Source of the DNA: Adlercreutzia sp. ZJ176
GTDB taxonomy: Bacteria; Actinomycetota; Coriobacteriia; Coriobacteriales; Eggerthellaceae
Length of the DNA stretch: 64,000 bases
Direction: 5' to 3'
NCBI RefSeq assembly: GCF_011038975.1
Contig: NZ_JAAKEC010000013.1
Location: 1 to 64,000, forward strand
In this document: one piece after another, positions 33,716 through 41,639 of the stretch
Layout of the letters: each line of letters starts with the position of its first letter
Numbering within the stretch: the first letter of the stretch is position 1
Notes under the pieces: model-generated
What the model saw: the letters and a program-made list of their open reading frames with translations, nothing else
Database searches by the model: none
What the model was told of the DNA's origin: nothing
Translations under genes and position numbers: made by a program

Positions 33716-34246
33716 CTACTCGGCGTCCTCGGCAGCCTCGGTCTCGGTCGCGGCAGCTTCCTCGACCTCAGCCTCGACGGCCTCCTCGACCTCAGCAGCC
33801 TTCTTGTCGCCGACGGTGACGGTGACGGTGGCCTTGATGGTGCGGTACAGTGACACGACGACCTCGTGCTCGCCGGCAACCTTGATCGGCTTGCCCAGCT
33901 CCACGCGGCGCTTGTCGATCTCAACGCCGAGCTCGGCCTCGATGGCCTCGGCGACCATGGTGGCGGTGACGGAGCCGAACAGCTGGCCCTCTTCGCCCAC
34001 CTGGGCAGCCACGAACACCTTGGCGGCGTTGAGCTTCTCGGCCAGGGCGTTGGCGTCAGCGATGCGCACTTCCTCGCGCTTCGCGATGTTCTTCTTGCGC
34101 TCCTCGAGCTGCTTGAGGTTGCCCTTGGTGGCCCTCACGGCGTAGCCCTGGGTGAGCAGGTAGTTGTTGGCAAAGCCCGCGGCCACGTCGATGACGTCGC
34201 CTTCGCCGCCTTTGCCCTTGAGTTCCTTCAGCAGAATGACCTTCAT
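33716..34246 (-). CDS. rplI: Ribosomal protein L9 with acidic C-terminal tail
   Basis: L9 (176 residues) stabilises the L1 stalk region of the 50S subunit. The start MKVILLKELKGKGGEGDVIDVAAGFANNYL is canonical. The usual protein is about 148 residues; here some 27 extra acidic residues (Ala/Glu-rich) extend the C-terminus. ATG at 34246. It is the last gene of the rpsF-ssb-rpsR-rplI operon. Confidence 0.97.
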   Translation of the reverse strand: MKVILLKELKGKGGEGDVIDVAAGFANNYLLTQGYAVRATKGNLKQLEERKKNIAKREEVRIADANALAEKLNAAKVFVAAQVGEEGQLFGSVTATMVAEAIEAELGVEIDKRRVELGKPIKVAGEHEVVVSLYRTIKATVTVTVGDKKAAEVEEAVEAEVEEAAATETEAAEDAE

Positions 34247-34258
34247 GTGTCGTCCTCC

Positions 34259-34522
34259 TTAGCCACGATTGCGACGGTCGCCGCGACCGCTCACAGCGGG
34301 GACAACGTAGGGCATGAGAGCCATCTCGCGAGCGCGCTTGACGGCGTTCGCAATGTCGCGCTGGTGCTGGGTGCAGGCACCCGTCACGCGGCGGGGTTTG
34401 ATCTTGCCACGATCGGTAACGTACTTGCGCAGCATCTGCGTATCCTTGTAGTCGACGTACTCGACGTCGTCCTTGCAGAACTGGCAGTACTTACGACGAG
34501 GCTGCTTAGCGTAATCGGCCAT
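34259..34522 (-). CDS. rpsR: Ribosomal protein S18, zinc-binding form
   Basis: S18 (87 residues) pairs with S6 on the 30S platform. CQFC, together with later Cys and His in GACTQHQRD, indicates the zinc-binding (C+) variant. The remaining core ([17 protein letters not shown]) is canonical. It lies between ssb and rplI in the usual order. Confidence 0.97.
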   Translation of the reverse strand: MADYAKQPRRKYCQFCKDDVEYVDYKDTQMLRKYVTDRGKIKPRRVTGACTQHQRDIANAVKRAREMALMPYVVPAVSGRGDRRNRG

Positions 34523-34542
34523 ATTAACCTCTCAACTTTCGC

Positions 34543-35034
34543 TTAAAACGGGATGTCTTCGTCATAAACCGAAGAGGAGGCGTCGATGACGGGGGCCGGG
34601 GCGCTGTACGCGGGCTGCGCGTTGTATGCGGGTTGCGCATTGTACGCAGGCTGGGCGTTGTACGCCGGCGCGCCGTAGTCACCGGAGTTGTGAGCACCGC
34701 CGCTGTTGCGGCTCGACATGAACTCGAGCTCGTCGACGATAACCTCGATCTTGCTGCGCTTCTGGCCGTCGCGCTCCCACTGGCTCCAGCGAAGCTTGCC
34801 CTCGATGGAGACCTTGGTGCCCTTGGTCAGGTAGTTGCTGAGGCTCTGCGCGCGCGTGCCGAACATGGTGCAGTCGATGAAGTTGGGATAGTCCTCCCAC
34901 TCGCCGGTCTGCGGGTTCTTGCGGCGGTCGTTCACCGCAACGCCCATGCTCATCACGGGCATGCCGGACTGCGTCTGGCGAAGCTCAGGGTCGCGCGTCA
35001 GGTTACCGCTGATAACAACTCGATTGATGCTCAT
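34543..35034 (-). CDS. ssb: Single-stranded DNA-binding protein
   Basis: SSB (163 residues) has an N-terminal OB fold (INRVVISGNLTRDPELRQTQSG and WEDYPNFIDCTMFG). A linker carries four tandem copies of a YNAQPA-type hexapeptide, and the conserved acidic tip DEDIPF at the C-terminus recruits partner proteins. The ATG at 35034 has GGAGAGG upstream; the GTG two codons earlier is less likely. It sits in the rpsF-ssb-rpsR operon. Confidence 0.97.
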   Translation of the reverse strand: MSINRVVISGNLTRDPELRQTQSGMPVMSMGVAVNDRRKNPQTGEWEDYPNFIDCTMFGTRAQSLSNYLTKGTKVSIEGKLRWSQWERDGQKRSKIEVIVDELEFMSSRNSGGAHNSGDYGAPAYNAQPAYNAQPAYNAQPAYSAPAPVIDASSSVYDEDIPF

Positions 35035-35082
35035 TTCCACCTCTCCTCATGCTGGGGCGGCTTGCCACCGCCCGATCTCTCA

Positions 35083-35376
35083 CTAGTCGCGATCCGTGCG
35101 GGCCACGATCATATGACGCACTACCGCATCGGTGATGCGCAGCACGCGATCGAGCTCGGCGATGTTCTGGGGATCAGCGTGGAAATCGATGAGAGTGTAG
35201 TCACCATCGGTCAGACCATTGATCTCGTAAGCGAGTTTGCGCTTGCCCCACGCGTCGACGTTGTCGATGGAACCCTCGCCAGCGGCGATCGTGGTCTCGA
35301 TGCGCTTCATAACACCCGCGCGCGTCTCTTCGTCGATAGTAGGAGCGACAAAAAACAGCAGTTCATAAGCCTTCAT
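35083..35376 (-). CDS. rpsF: Ribosomal protein S6
   Basis: S6 (97 residues) binds S18 and 16S rRNA. MKAYELLFFVAPTIDEETRAGV is the normal N-terminus, and ATG 35376 has AAAGGAGG upstream. A much longer in-frame extension to 36108 exists but has no protein-like sequence and was rejected. It is first in the ribosomal operon. Confidence 0.96.
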   Translation of the reverse strand: MKAYELLFFVAPTIDEETRAGVMKRIETTIAAGEGSIDNVDAWGKRKLAYEINGLTDGDYTLIDFHADPQNIAELDRVLRITDAVVRHMIVARTDRD

Positions 35377-35399
35377 CAGCTCACCTCCTTTGGACTTTA

Positions 35400-35454
35400 C
35401 GGCCCCGGGCTGGTGAAGGCTCTCACCGGGGCAGGATACAGCCTGCCTAGTATA
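35400..35454 (-). promoter_or_regulatory. rpsF operon promoter and structured leader (possible S6:S18 site)
   Basis: On the minus strand TTTGGTATACT (TATACT at 35449-35454) forms an extended -10 element. The leader downstream can fold into GGCAGG/CCTGCC, and into a stem with CCCCGG and CCGGGG arms enclosing GGTGA/TCACC. rpsF leaders in many bacteria bind the S6:S18 complex through such a stem; identity here is an inference. Confidence 0.5.
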
Positions 35455-35459
35455 CCAAA

Positions 35460-36110
35460 GCGCCTCGCCTTGCGTACCCTCCGATTTTCGCTCGCTCACG
35501 TTTACCACACATATGCGCTCGTCACGCGAGGCGCGGGGCTGTTCGTGATCCCGCCCATGTCCCGCCCTGTCACTTCTCGCGCCACGCCGCGCGCGCCGAG
35601 CACCGACCCCCTGGCAAACCCGCGTGCGAGCACTCCTCCTGCCGAGTTCCTTTCGGATTGCACGCCCAACGGGGATGCCGAAGCTCTTGCCCCTCAGCAT
35701 AGCGGCGCCGCCTGGCAAGCAGATGGCGGGGGTTTGGCGAATCTGCCGCGCAGCACGGGGGCAAAGGTCGTGCCGCGCTGCGGCTGAGGGAGGCAGACGG
35801 GATGCTGCGTTTCGATGCGAAGGAGGCGAAGGGGAACGCCTGCTCCGACGCAAAGGTTGCAGAGCAGGCGTTGCGTTCTGGCATGAGAGCGGCGCGAAGG
35901 ACGTTGCGCTCTGGCGCAAAAACGGCGGACCGTCGCTTCGGTCTGACGGAAACCAAGCGGAAAGCCGCCGCAGCCCAGCGCGGGGCACAGCGGGAAACAA
36001 GAAACGACCGCCCGCCCCGCGTGGGTGCCGGGGCAAGCAGCCGCTTCCGCAAGGCGTGAGAAATAATCGCGGGCACGAAGGTCCGCCGTAGCCCGGCGCG
36101 GGGCGCAACC
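35460..36110. repeat. Intergenic stretch with degenerate ~33-nt repeats
   Basis: No credible gene is seen between the rpsF promoter and the gene ending at 36111. From about 35802 to 35960 a 30-36-nt unit recurs about five times; in one plus-strand frame it gives an 11-residue pattern (LRFDAKEA, ACSDAKVA, LRSGMRAA, LRSGAKTA). There is no ribosome site or plausible start, so it is treated as repeat DNA. Confidence 0.55.
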
Positions 36111-36632
36111 CTACTCTTCGAAGTCCTCGGGCTCGTCCTCTTCGAGGTACTTCTCCTCGATCTCCTCGTCGGTGTACTCGGAGGCGTCCTTCAGGTTACC
36201 CATGAAGTTGGGGGCCTCGCCCACGTAGGCGGGCTCGCTCTCGAACACCGGCTCGGCGCCTTCCTCCACGGTGTACAGGTACCCGATGGCGTAGCCGTCG
36301 TCGGCGCCCGGGACGCCGCCTTCGGCGATGAGCGCGTCCATCACGCCGTCGTCCGTCTCGATGTAGCCGTCATAGCACAGCGCGTACGCCTCGGCGCCGC
36401 GGGCGCCCTCGACAGTGTGGCGCGCGAAGTTGAAGCACTCCTCGGCGTCCTCGCCCGGATGCGTCTCGATGAACAGGTTGTCCTTCACGACCAGCGTGGT
36501 GAAGGGGATCACCTCAGCGCCCTGGCCCATCTTGCCCTTCGCCTCGTCGAGGGCGAACAGCAGCACCTTCTCCAGAATCTCAGGAATCTCAGGGACTTCC
36601 TGGCTTGCGTTTTCCACTTCGCGATCGGCCAT
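36111..36632 (-). CDS. Acidic conserved-type hypothetical protein
   Basis: The protein has 173 residues, soluble and strongly acidic, ending in DEEIEEKYLEEDEPEDFEE. The core has alternating strands and helices (AEVIPFTTLVVKDNLFIETHP, GAEAYALCYDGYIETDDGVMDALIAE, YAIGYLYTVEEGAEPVFE). I do not recognise the family. The ATG at 36632 follows AAAGGAGG at good spacing, which supports a real, well-translated gene; a longer frame start at 36791 lacks this. It is not clearly in an operon. Confidence 0.7.
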   Translation of the reverse strand: MADREVENASQEVPEIPEILEKVLLFALDEAKGKMGQGAEVIPFTTLVVKDNLFIETHPGEDAEECFNFARHTVEGARGAEAYALCYDGYIETDDGVMDALIAEGGVPGADDGYAIGYLYTVEEGAEPVFESEPAYVGEAPNFMGNLKDASEYTDEEIEEKYLEEDEPEDFEE

Positions 36633-36995
36633 GACGGCCTCCTTTCGTTGTAGGCTGTCGGTATTGTCGCACATTCGCCACACCTCTCCCCCCTGTAGGA
36701 GCAGATGTTCCCATTCTTCCACCCAAGGAGCAAACCCTCCCCGCCCGCTACGCCCAACGCTCCCGCTTTCCCCAACGCTCCCGCTTTCCATCGCGAGGCG
36801 GGCCGCGGCTCGCTGCGAACCCCTCCCCGCGCGTCCCCCCTCCCTTTCGGCGTGTTTTGCGAATCACATTCCGCAAAACACGCCGAAGAGGGACACAGCA
36901 GGCGAGTCCGCCTGCCCGCTACTTAGGAACGAATTCGCGCGCCCTGTTTCTCAAAGTCTAACTTACACACCCTGCTTCTCAGAGTCGAATGCCCG
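36633..36995. other. Intergenic region with a dispersed palindrome
   Basis: This 363-base region holds the 42-base palindrome at 36846-36887. It also holds a short direct repeat of the form ccctg(t/c)ttctca(a/g)agtc at about 36932 and 36970. No gene is supported. Confidence 0.5.
36846..36887. repeat. Dispersed palindrome, copy 1
   Basis: Arms TTCGGCGTGTTTTGCG and CGCAAAACACGCCGAA are perfect complements around a 10-base loop. Related copies occur at 40515-40540, 49515-49550 and 55396-55419, with half or degenerate copies near 45789, 45950 and 52150. Confidence 0.75.
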
Positions 36996-37943
36996 CTACT
37001 TCTCGGGGGCGATCTTGAACGCGATCGTGTCGCCGTTCACCATGGCGGGGCCGTGGCGGAAGAACACCGTGCCGTCGCAGGGGCTCGCGAGCGTCTCGAG
37101 CACCGAGCAGTCCTGCGTCGACAGGATCTCGGCGAGCACGTCACCGCGCCTCACCTTCGACGCCACGTACACCGCCCGCTTGAAGAAGCCCGCGCGCGTC
37201 GTGCGCACGTTCACCAGGTCAGACTCGCGCAGCAGCCGGGTGTCGCAGCGCGGCGGCACGTCGTCGCGCACCGCGCCGACGCCGTGCAGGAACCGCACGA
37301 TGCAATCGGCCACGAACGTCGCCGACTCCTCGTCGATGCTCTCCGTCTTGGGGCTGTACAGCGAGAACGCATAGGTGTTCCACACCTGCCAGTTGTAGTT
37401 GAGCGTGGTGGTGTCGAAGGGCGCGGGCTCCTTCAGCACGGCGTAGGGGAAGCGGAACAGCTTCGCCAGCTCCCACGAGCGCGCCAGGTCGATGGCGCCC
37501 GTGTCGGTCACGCGCACGTGCGGCTCGAACTCGCCGGGCAGGTAGAAGCTGCACAGCTGGATGCCGTACGTGCAGCCCTCGATCGCGCGGAAGAGCCCGG
37601 CGGCGATGCGCTGGGTGGTCTCGCCCTGGTCGTAGCCGGGGAACATCCGGTTGACGTCGGTGTTGTCCATCGGCCAGAAGCGGTGCGCGATGTTCATCGA
37701 GAACGAGTTCACCGCGGGGATCACCGTCACCCGCACGTCGCCCGTGAGCGCGCCGTCGCGCTCCATCTCCTGCAGGTGCTTGACCACCGACGCGCAGATG
37801 TAGGTTTGCTGCACCTCGTTTCCGCGCATCGCGCCCACCACGGCCACCGATGTGGCGGCGTCGGCGGGGCCGAACGCGTACGCCTCGATGGTCATCCGCT
37901 CGCGGTACGGCGTGTCGAGCTCGAACAGCCTCAGAGTCTCCAT
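36996..37943 (-). CDS. M14-family (AstE/AspA-like) protein lacking zinc ligands
   Basis: The protein has 315 residues. The fold elements follow the succinylglutamate desuccinylase/aspartoacylase family, and a C-terminal barrel-like domain (SPCDGTVFFRHGPAMVNGDTIAFK) matches its neighbour. The first zinc motif reads GAMRGNE where the family and the upstream paralogue have GIHGDE, so the ligand His is Arg. The second reads GIQLCSF where the paralogue has VDIHAS, so that His is Cys. The Glu is kept. It is therefore probably not a conventional zinc hydrolase. ATG 37943 has GGAGGTGAG upstream and lies 3 bases after the paralogue's stop, so the two are co-translated and may form a complex. Confidence 0.82.
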   Translation of the reverse strand: METLRLFELDTPYRERMTIEAYAFGPADAATSVAVVGAMRGNEVQQTYICASVVKHLQEMERDGALTGDVRVTVIPAVNSFSMNIAHRFWPMDNTDVNRMFPGYDQGETTQRIAAGLFRAIEGCTYGIQLCSFYLPGEFEPHVRVTDTGAIDLARSWELAKLFRFPYAVLKEPAPFDTTTLNYNWQVWNTYAFSLYSPKTESIDEESATFVADCIVRFLHGVGAVRDDVPPRCDTRLLRESDLVNVRTTRAGFFKRAVYVASKVRRGDVLAEILSTQDCSVLETLASPCDGTVFFRHGPAMVNGDTIAFKIAPEK

Positions 37944-37946
37944 GCC

Positions 37947-38939
37947 TCACTCACCTCCCAGGACGCGCGCCAGAAGCGAGCCGGGGTACACCACCGGGTA
38001 CTCGCGCAAGGTGAACAGCAGCCCGTTCACCGGGCAGCGCACCTCCTCGCGCACCACGCCTTCCAGCGGGTCGACGATCACGCCGATGAGCTCGCCTTTC
38101 CCCACGCGCTTGCCGTGCGCCGCCCTCGGGAGGAACACGCCCGCCGCGTTCGCGTTGAGGAAGCTCACGCGGTGGTCGCCGCTGACTATGGGCATGCCGT
38201 AGCGGCCGAACTCCCCGCTCCAGATGCCGAAGTGGTTCGCCAGGCGCAGCATGCCGTGCGTGAGGCGCGCCGTCTCGTGCGGCGTGATGCGCATGCCCAC
38301 GCCCGTCTCGACCACCAGCGTCTTCGTGCCGATGGAATTCAGCGAGTACGCCAGCGTGGACGCGAGCACCGTGGCCGATGCGTGCACCCACACGAAGTCG
38401 ATGTTGATCAGGTGCGAAAGCGGGAGGAGCTCCTCGGCGCTCTCTTCGTTGATGCGCACCTGGGGCATCTCGCGCAGAAAGATGTTCGACGCGTGGATGT
38501 CAACGCACACCTGCGCGCCTTTGATGTCGTCGATCACCGCCGCCGCGAGCGCCTCGGTGAGCGAGCCGGCGGCATCGCCGGGGAACACGCGGTTGAGGTC
38601 GAGGTCATAGCCCGGGACGCCGCGCTCGATGGAGTTGATGCCCAGCGGGTTGATGGCGGGATAGATGTCGATGATGCCGTGCACCTGGTCGAGGTGCGCG
38701 CGCAAGATGCGCGCCAGCTCGAACGCCACGTGCTGGCCTTCGAGCTCGTCGCCGTGGATGCCCGTGACGACCGCCATGCGCGGCGCGGCCTCCAGCAGCT
38801 CGGGGCGCGCGGCGGACGCGGACGGCGCGCCGGGGGCGACGCCCGCCTCGCGCGCGAGGTCAGCCCCGATGATGCGGTTCTTCTGCACCAGCAGATGCTC
38901 CCTCACCGGGAGCTCTGCGGAGAAAACGGTCTCTACCAT
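37947..38939 (-). CDS. M14-family zinc hydrolase (AstE/AspA-like)
   Basis: The protein has 330 residues from the ATG at 38939. The zinc motif VVTGIHGDELEG and the second ligand in CVDIHASN are intact. The family cleaves N-acyl amino acids or related amides (succinylglutamate, acetylaspartate), but the substrate cannot be told from sequence. The start is uncertain: the chosen ATG has only a weak ribosome site. An upstream frame start at 39086 would translate through the parS site at 39051, giving SVSRET, and is less likely. Downstream is a paralogue without zinc ligands. Confidence 0.82.
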   Translation of the reverse strand: MVETVFSAELPVREHLLVQKNRIIGADLAREAGVAPGAPSASAARPELLEAAPRMAVVTGIHGDELEGQHVAFELARILRAHLDQVHGIIDIYPAINPLGINSIERGVPGYDLDLNRVFPGDAAGSLTEALAAAVIDDIKGAQVCVDIHASNIFLREMPQVRINEESAEELLPLSHLINIDFVWVHASATVLASTLAYSLNSIGTKTLVVETGVGMRITPHETARLTHGMLRLANHFGIWSGEFGRYGMPIVSGDHRVSFLNANAAGVFLPRAAHGKRVGKGELIGVIVDPLEGVVREEVRCPVNGLLFTLREYPVVYPGSLLARVLGGE

Positions 38940-39050
38940 GTCGTTTCGTGCTCTTTCGGTTGCCAAGGGGCGCCGGGCACGCCAGCGAGCAGGGCAGGCA
39001 GGCAGGCGAACGGGCGCCGAAAAACAGTTATCCGAGATTATAAGGGCGAG

Positions 39051-39066
39051 TGTTTCACGTGAAACA
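39051..39066. promoter_or_regulatory. parS site 1
   Basis: Exact TGTTTCACGTGAAACA, the consensus ParB-binding site. It is the centre of a perfect 34-base palindrome (39042-39075). It lies between the M14 gene and a repeat-rich spacer. Confidence 0.93.
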
Positions 39067-39087
39067 CTCGCCCTTGAACGTAGCAAT

Positions 39088-39300
39088 CAATTAACAAACG
39101 GACGTGATGGGCGGAGCAGATGGGCGGCGCCGGCGCGCGCGGGCAGGCGGCGCCGGCGCGCAGATGCGCGGGCGGACAGGTGGGCGGGCGGGCAGACGTC
39201 GCGCAGATGCGCGGGCGGATAGGTGGGCGGGCGGACAGGCAGGGAAACCGCTCCACCGCGTGGAAAACAACGACGCCAAAAGCAGACCACGAGTAGAGAA
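39088..39300. repeat. GC-rich low-complexity repeat spacer
   Basis: Repeated gcgcgggcgg, aggtgggcggg and gatgcgcggg units fill about 39110-39245, with no gene supported. The tract lies between the transglutaminase gene and parS site 1. Confidence 0.55.
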
Positions 39301-39348
39301 CACGCCGAGAAGGTGCTTGCTGCGAGCTCGCCTTCGAAAGGGCCTGCG

Positions 39349-40470
39349 CTACCCCGCCTTCGCCTCGGCGGCCACCGCTTCGGCGAGATGCGCCGTGGTC
39401 GCGTTCACCGCCGGCGCGTCGTCGCCGAGCGAGGCGGACACCTTCTGCGTCTGCTCGGCCTTCCCGCGGAACATCCCGCGCTCGATGGGGCAGTCTTCGA
39501 AGTCACGTCCCGTGGCGAAGAGCATGTAGCGGTCGTCCACCACGCAGTTGTGCGTGGGGTCGAGGCCGCGCCAGCGCTCGCCGTCGTGCACCTCGACCCA
39601 CGCGTGCGTGGCGCCTTCGCCCACCATGAGGCCCGTGACGTAGCGCGCGGGAATCCCCAGCGCGCGGCACAGCGCGATGAGCACGTGGGCGTAGTCCTGG
39701 CACACGCCGCGCCCCGCCTCATACGCCTCCGCAGCCGTGGTGGTAGTGTCCGTCGCACCCGGCGCGTATTCGAAGGAATCGAACACGCGCGTGCACAGGC
39801 GCTGCGCGAGCGCCCAGGTGCTCGCATACCCCGCGTCTGCCGCGACGTCTTCTGGGGACACAGGCGCCGCGCCGACTTCGACAAGTGAACCTTCAATGAC
39901 GTCCTTGCCCGGTAAGCCTGCCAAGTCATCCCTAGCGGATGTTTCTGCCGCGACTTCCTCATCAGGTGCTTTTGCGGCGACGTCCTCGTCAGGTGTGCCC
40001 GATGTTTCACGTGAAACATTTTCACGCGCCCACGTCGCTTCCGCACCCAGGGAGTCCTCCGCGATTGAAGCAGCGTACCTTTCCGCGTTACCCTTCGCGC
40101 TCCAGCCAGCTGCCTGCGATTCTTCCTTCGCCAGCGCGCGAAGCGCGTCACTCGGCATCGTCAGCTTCGTGGCCTGCAGAAACATCGGGTGTGCGGGCGT
40201 CGGGCCCGCGTCGTCGGGCTCCACCATGGCCAGTCCCGTGGCGTAGAAGTCGAAGGACTCGTGCGCGGAGGGGCAATACCCCACGACGATGCGGTTGCCG
40301 AAGCCGTCGATCTGCTCCGACAGCGGGATGCGCGGGCGCGTGAACACCTGCGACTCCATCACCTTCTGCGTGTTCGTCGACTTCGGCAGGCAGCGCAGCA
40401 CGAAGCTGTGGTCAGTGACCGGCTCGCTGAACGCCAGCGACGTTTCGAAAACATATGAGAGCATCCTCAT
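39349..40470 (-). CDS. Transglutaminase-like protein
   Basis: The protein has 373 residues. The catalytic triad is visible: Cys257 in GRGVCQDYAH, His289 in GATHAWVEV and Asp304 in GLDPTHN. The N-terminal beta region (SLAFSEPVTDHSFVLRCLP) matches the bacterial transglutaminase family that travels with alpha-E and circularly permuted ATP-grasp genes, both of which are encoded just upstream. An acidic insert of about 100 residues (112-212) separates the two halves; it contains parS site 2, read as NVSRET. ATG 40470 has no strong ribosome site. The dispersed palindrome 40515-40540 lies 45 bases upstream of the start. The trio is thought to modify peptides or proteins, but no reaction is proven. 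Confidence 0.88.
   Translation of the reverse strand: MRMLSYVFETSLAFSEPVTDHSFVLRCLPKSTNTQKVMESQVFTRPRIPLSEQIDGFGNRIVVGYCPSAHESFDFYATGLAMVEPDDAGPTPAHPMFLQATKLTMPSDALRALAKEESQAAGWSAKGNAERYAASIAEDSLGAEATWARENVSRETSGTPDEDVAAKAPDEEVAAETSARDDLAGLPGKDVIEGSLVEVGAAPVSPEDVAADAGYASTWALAQRLCTRVFDSFEYAPGATDTTTTAAEAYEAGRGVCQDYAHVLIALCRALGIPARYVTGLMVGEGATHAWVEVHDGERWRGLDPTHNCVVDDRYMLFATGRDFEDCPIERGMFRGKAEQTQKVSASLGDDAPAVNATTAHLAEAVAAEAKAG
40003..40018. promoter_or_regulatory. parS site 2 (inside the transglutaminase gene)
   Basis: Exact TGTTTCACGTGAAACA. It lies within the coding sequence and is translated as part of NVSRET in a dispensable-looking insert. Confidence 0.92.
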
Positions 40471-40955
40471 AGACGTTCCTCCAAATAACGCGCCCTCCCT
40501 CCTCTTTTCGGCGTGTTTTGCGAAACGCGTTTCGCAAAACGTCCCGAGGAAGGCCGCAACGAATCCCGTATCTCGCGCCCACGACCTGTAGGCTCGAACG
40601 GCCTGCGACGTACAGCTTCACGCGCTTCGCCGCACACTCACGCGCTTCGCCGCACACCCACGGCCTGCGACATGCAGCTCGCAGCTCGCAGCTCGCGCGA
40701 CCGGCAGATCGCAACTCACCTCACGGCAGAGCCGCGCTGGTGCGCGTTGCAACAGCGCCCCGCGCTCACAACCAGCGCGCCCGCGCCCGCAGCATGCCGA
40801 CCTGCGCTCACAACCCGCCCACAACCCGCTCACAACCCGCAACCGCAACCGCAGCATGCCTGCCTGCAGTTCGCGGCGCGCAACCCGCTCGCAACCCACG
40901 GCCCACGGCCCACGGCCCGCAGCCCGCAACCCGCAACCACGCTGCGCACATCCTC
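40471..40955. repeat. Low-complexity intergenic spacer
   Basis: The 485 bases between the alpha-E and transglutaminase genes contain the palindrome at 40515-40540. They also contain a long run of short repeats (cgcttcgccgcacac, cagctcgcagctcgc, ctcacaacccg, gcaacccgc). No gene is supported. Confidence 0.6.
40515..40540. repeat. Dispersed palindrome, copy 2
   Basis: A perfect 26-base palindrome with core TTTTGCGAAACGCGTTTCGC, preceded by TTCGGCGT as in copy 1. It lies 45 bases before the start of the transglutaminase gene. Confidence 0.75.
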
Positions 40956-41639
40956 TCAGAACACGCGCGCGATCAGCTCGAGCATGCTCCCGAGTTCCTC
41001 GTACGTAACCTCCTCGGGAAAACGCGGTGAGAAGATCTTATCGATGAGCTCCTTGAACGCGTGGCGGTCGTACGAGATGCCGGTGCGGTCCACGCGCGTC
41101 GCGAGCTTCTGCGTCTCCTTCCGCAAGTCTCCCAGATGATAGTTCAGGCGCACGTACAGGTCCATGCGCTCGATCGACATGCCGCACTTGATGATGTTGC
41201 GCGCGGAGTCGTTCGCGATGTAGTCGTCGCACGAGCCCTTGAACGCCATGATCATGTCGATGACCGTCTGCAGGTCCAGAAGCGGCGTGGGCGACACCTC
41301 CGCACGCTCGATCTCGTTCAGCGCCATCTGCACGTAGGCGCACGACTCGGTGCCGATGACGTCGCGCAGCACCACCGCGTTGTCGTACGCCGCCGACATG
41401 GAGTAATGCGTCGAGGCGGTCAGCGTGCGGCTGAACAGGCACTCGTGAAAGAACTCCACCGGGTCGTCGTTGTCCTGATCGAAGCCGAGTTCCTCGAGCT
41501 GGCCCTTCCAGTTGCCCTCGGTCGAGTCGAGCGCGGCGTCATAGGTGGCCAGGATGAACTGCAGCGTGGTGGTGCAGCGCTCGACGTAGCGGCCCAGCCA
41601 CAGCAGGCGGTTGACGCGTTCTAGCGAGAGAGTACCCAT
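40956..41639 (-). CDS. Alpha-E domain protein (DUF403)
   Basis: The protein has 227 residues, mostly helical. MGTLSLERVNRLLWLGRYVERCTTTLQ is the family N-terminus (the 'R-A-E-N-x-A-R-W/L' region). DUF403/alpha-E proteins occur with circularly permuted ATP-grasp and transglutaminase proteins in many bacteria; the joint function is unknown. ATG 41639 is chosen from the family N-terminus and the AAGGAC upstream. It overlaps the ATP-grasp gene by 19 bases, which indicates coupled translation. Confidence 0.85.
   Translation of the reverse strand: MGTLSLERVNRLLWLGRYVERCTTTLQFILATYDAALDSTEGNWKGQLEELGFDQDNDDPVEFFHECLFSRTLTASTHYSMSAAYDNAVVLRDVIGTESCAYVQMALNEIERAEVSPTPLLDLQTVIDMIMAFKGSCDDYIANDSARNIIKCGMSIERMDLYVRLNYHLGDLRKETQKLATRVDRTGISYDRHAFKELIDKIFSPRFPEEVTYEELGSMLELIARVF

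Noticed and set aside
32152-33924. Long N-terminal extension of dnaB
   Set aside because: It would cross the rplI operon terminator and the rplI gene; the ATG at 33564 matches the family.
35377-36108. A 244-residue upstream extension of rpsF
   Set aside because: It passes through a promoter, leader stems and repeat DNA, is Arg/Pro-rich without any protein-like pattern, and the S6 start at 35376 has an ideal ribosome site.
39051-39086. Longer start for the M14 zinc hydrolase (from 39086)
   Set aside because: It would translate the parS palindrome and 49 residues unlike the family, and no better ribosome site is gained.
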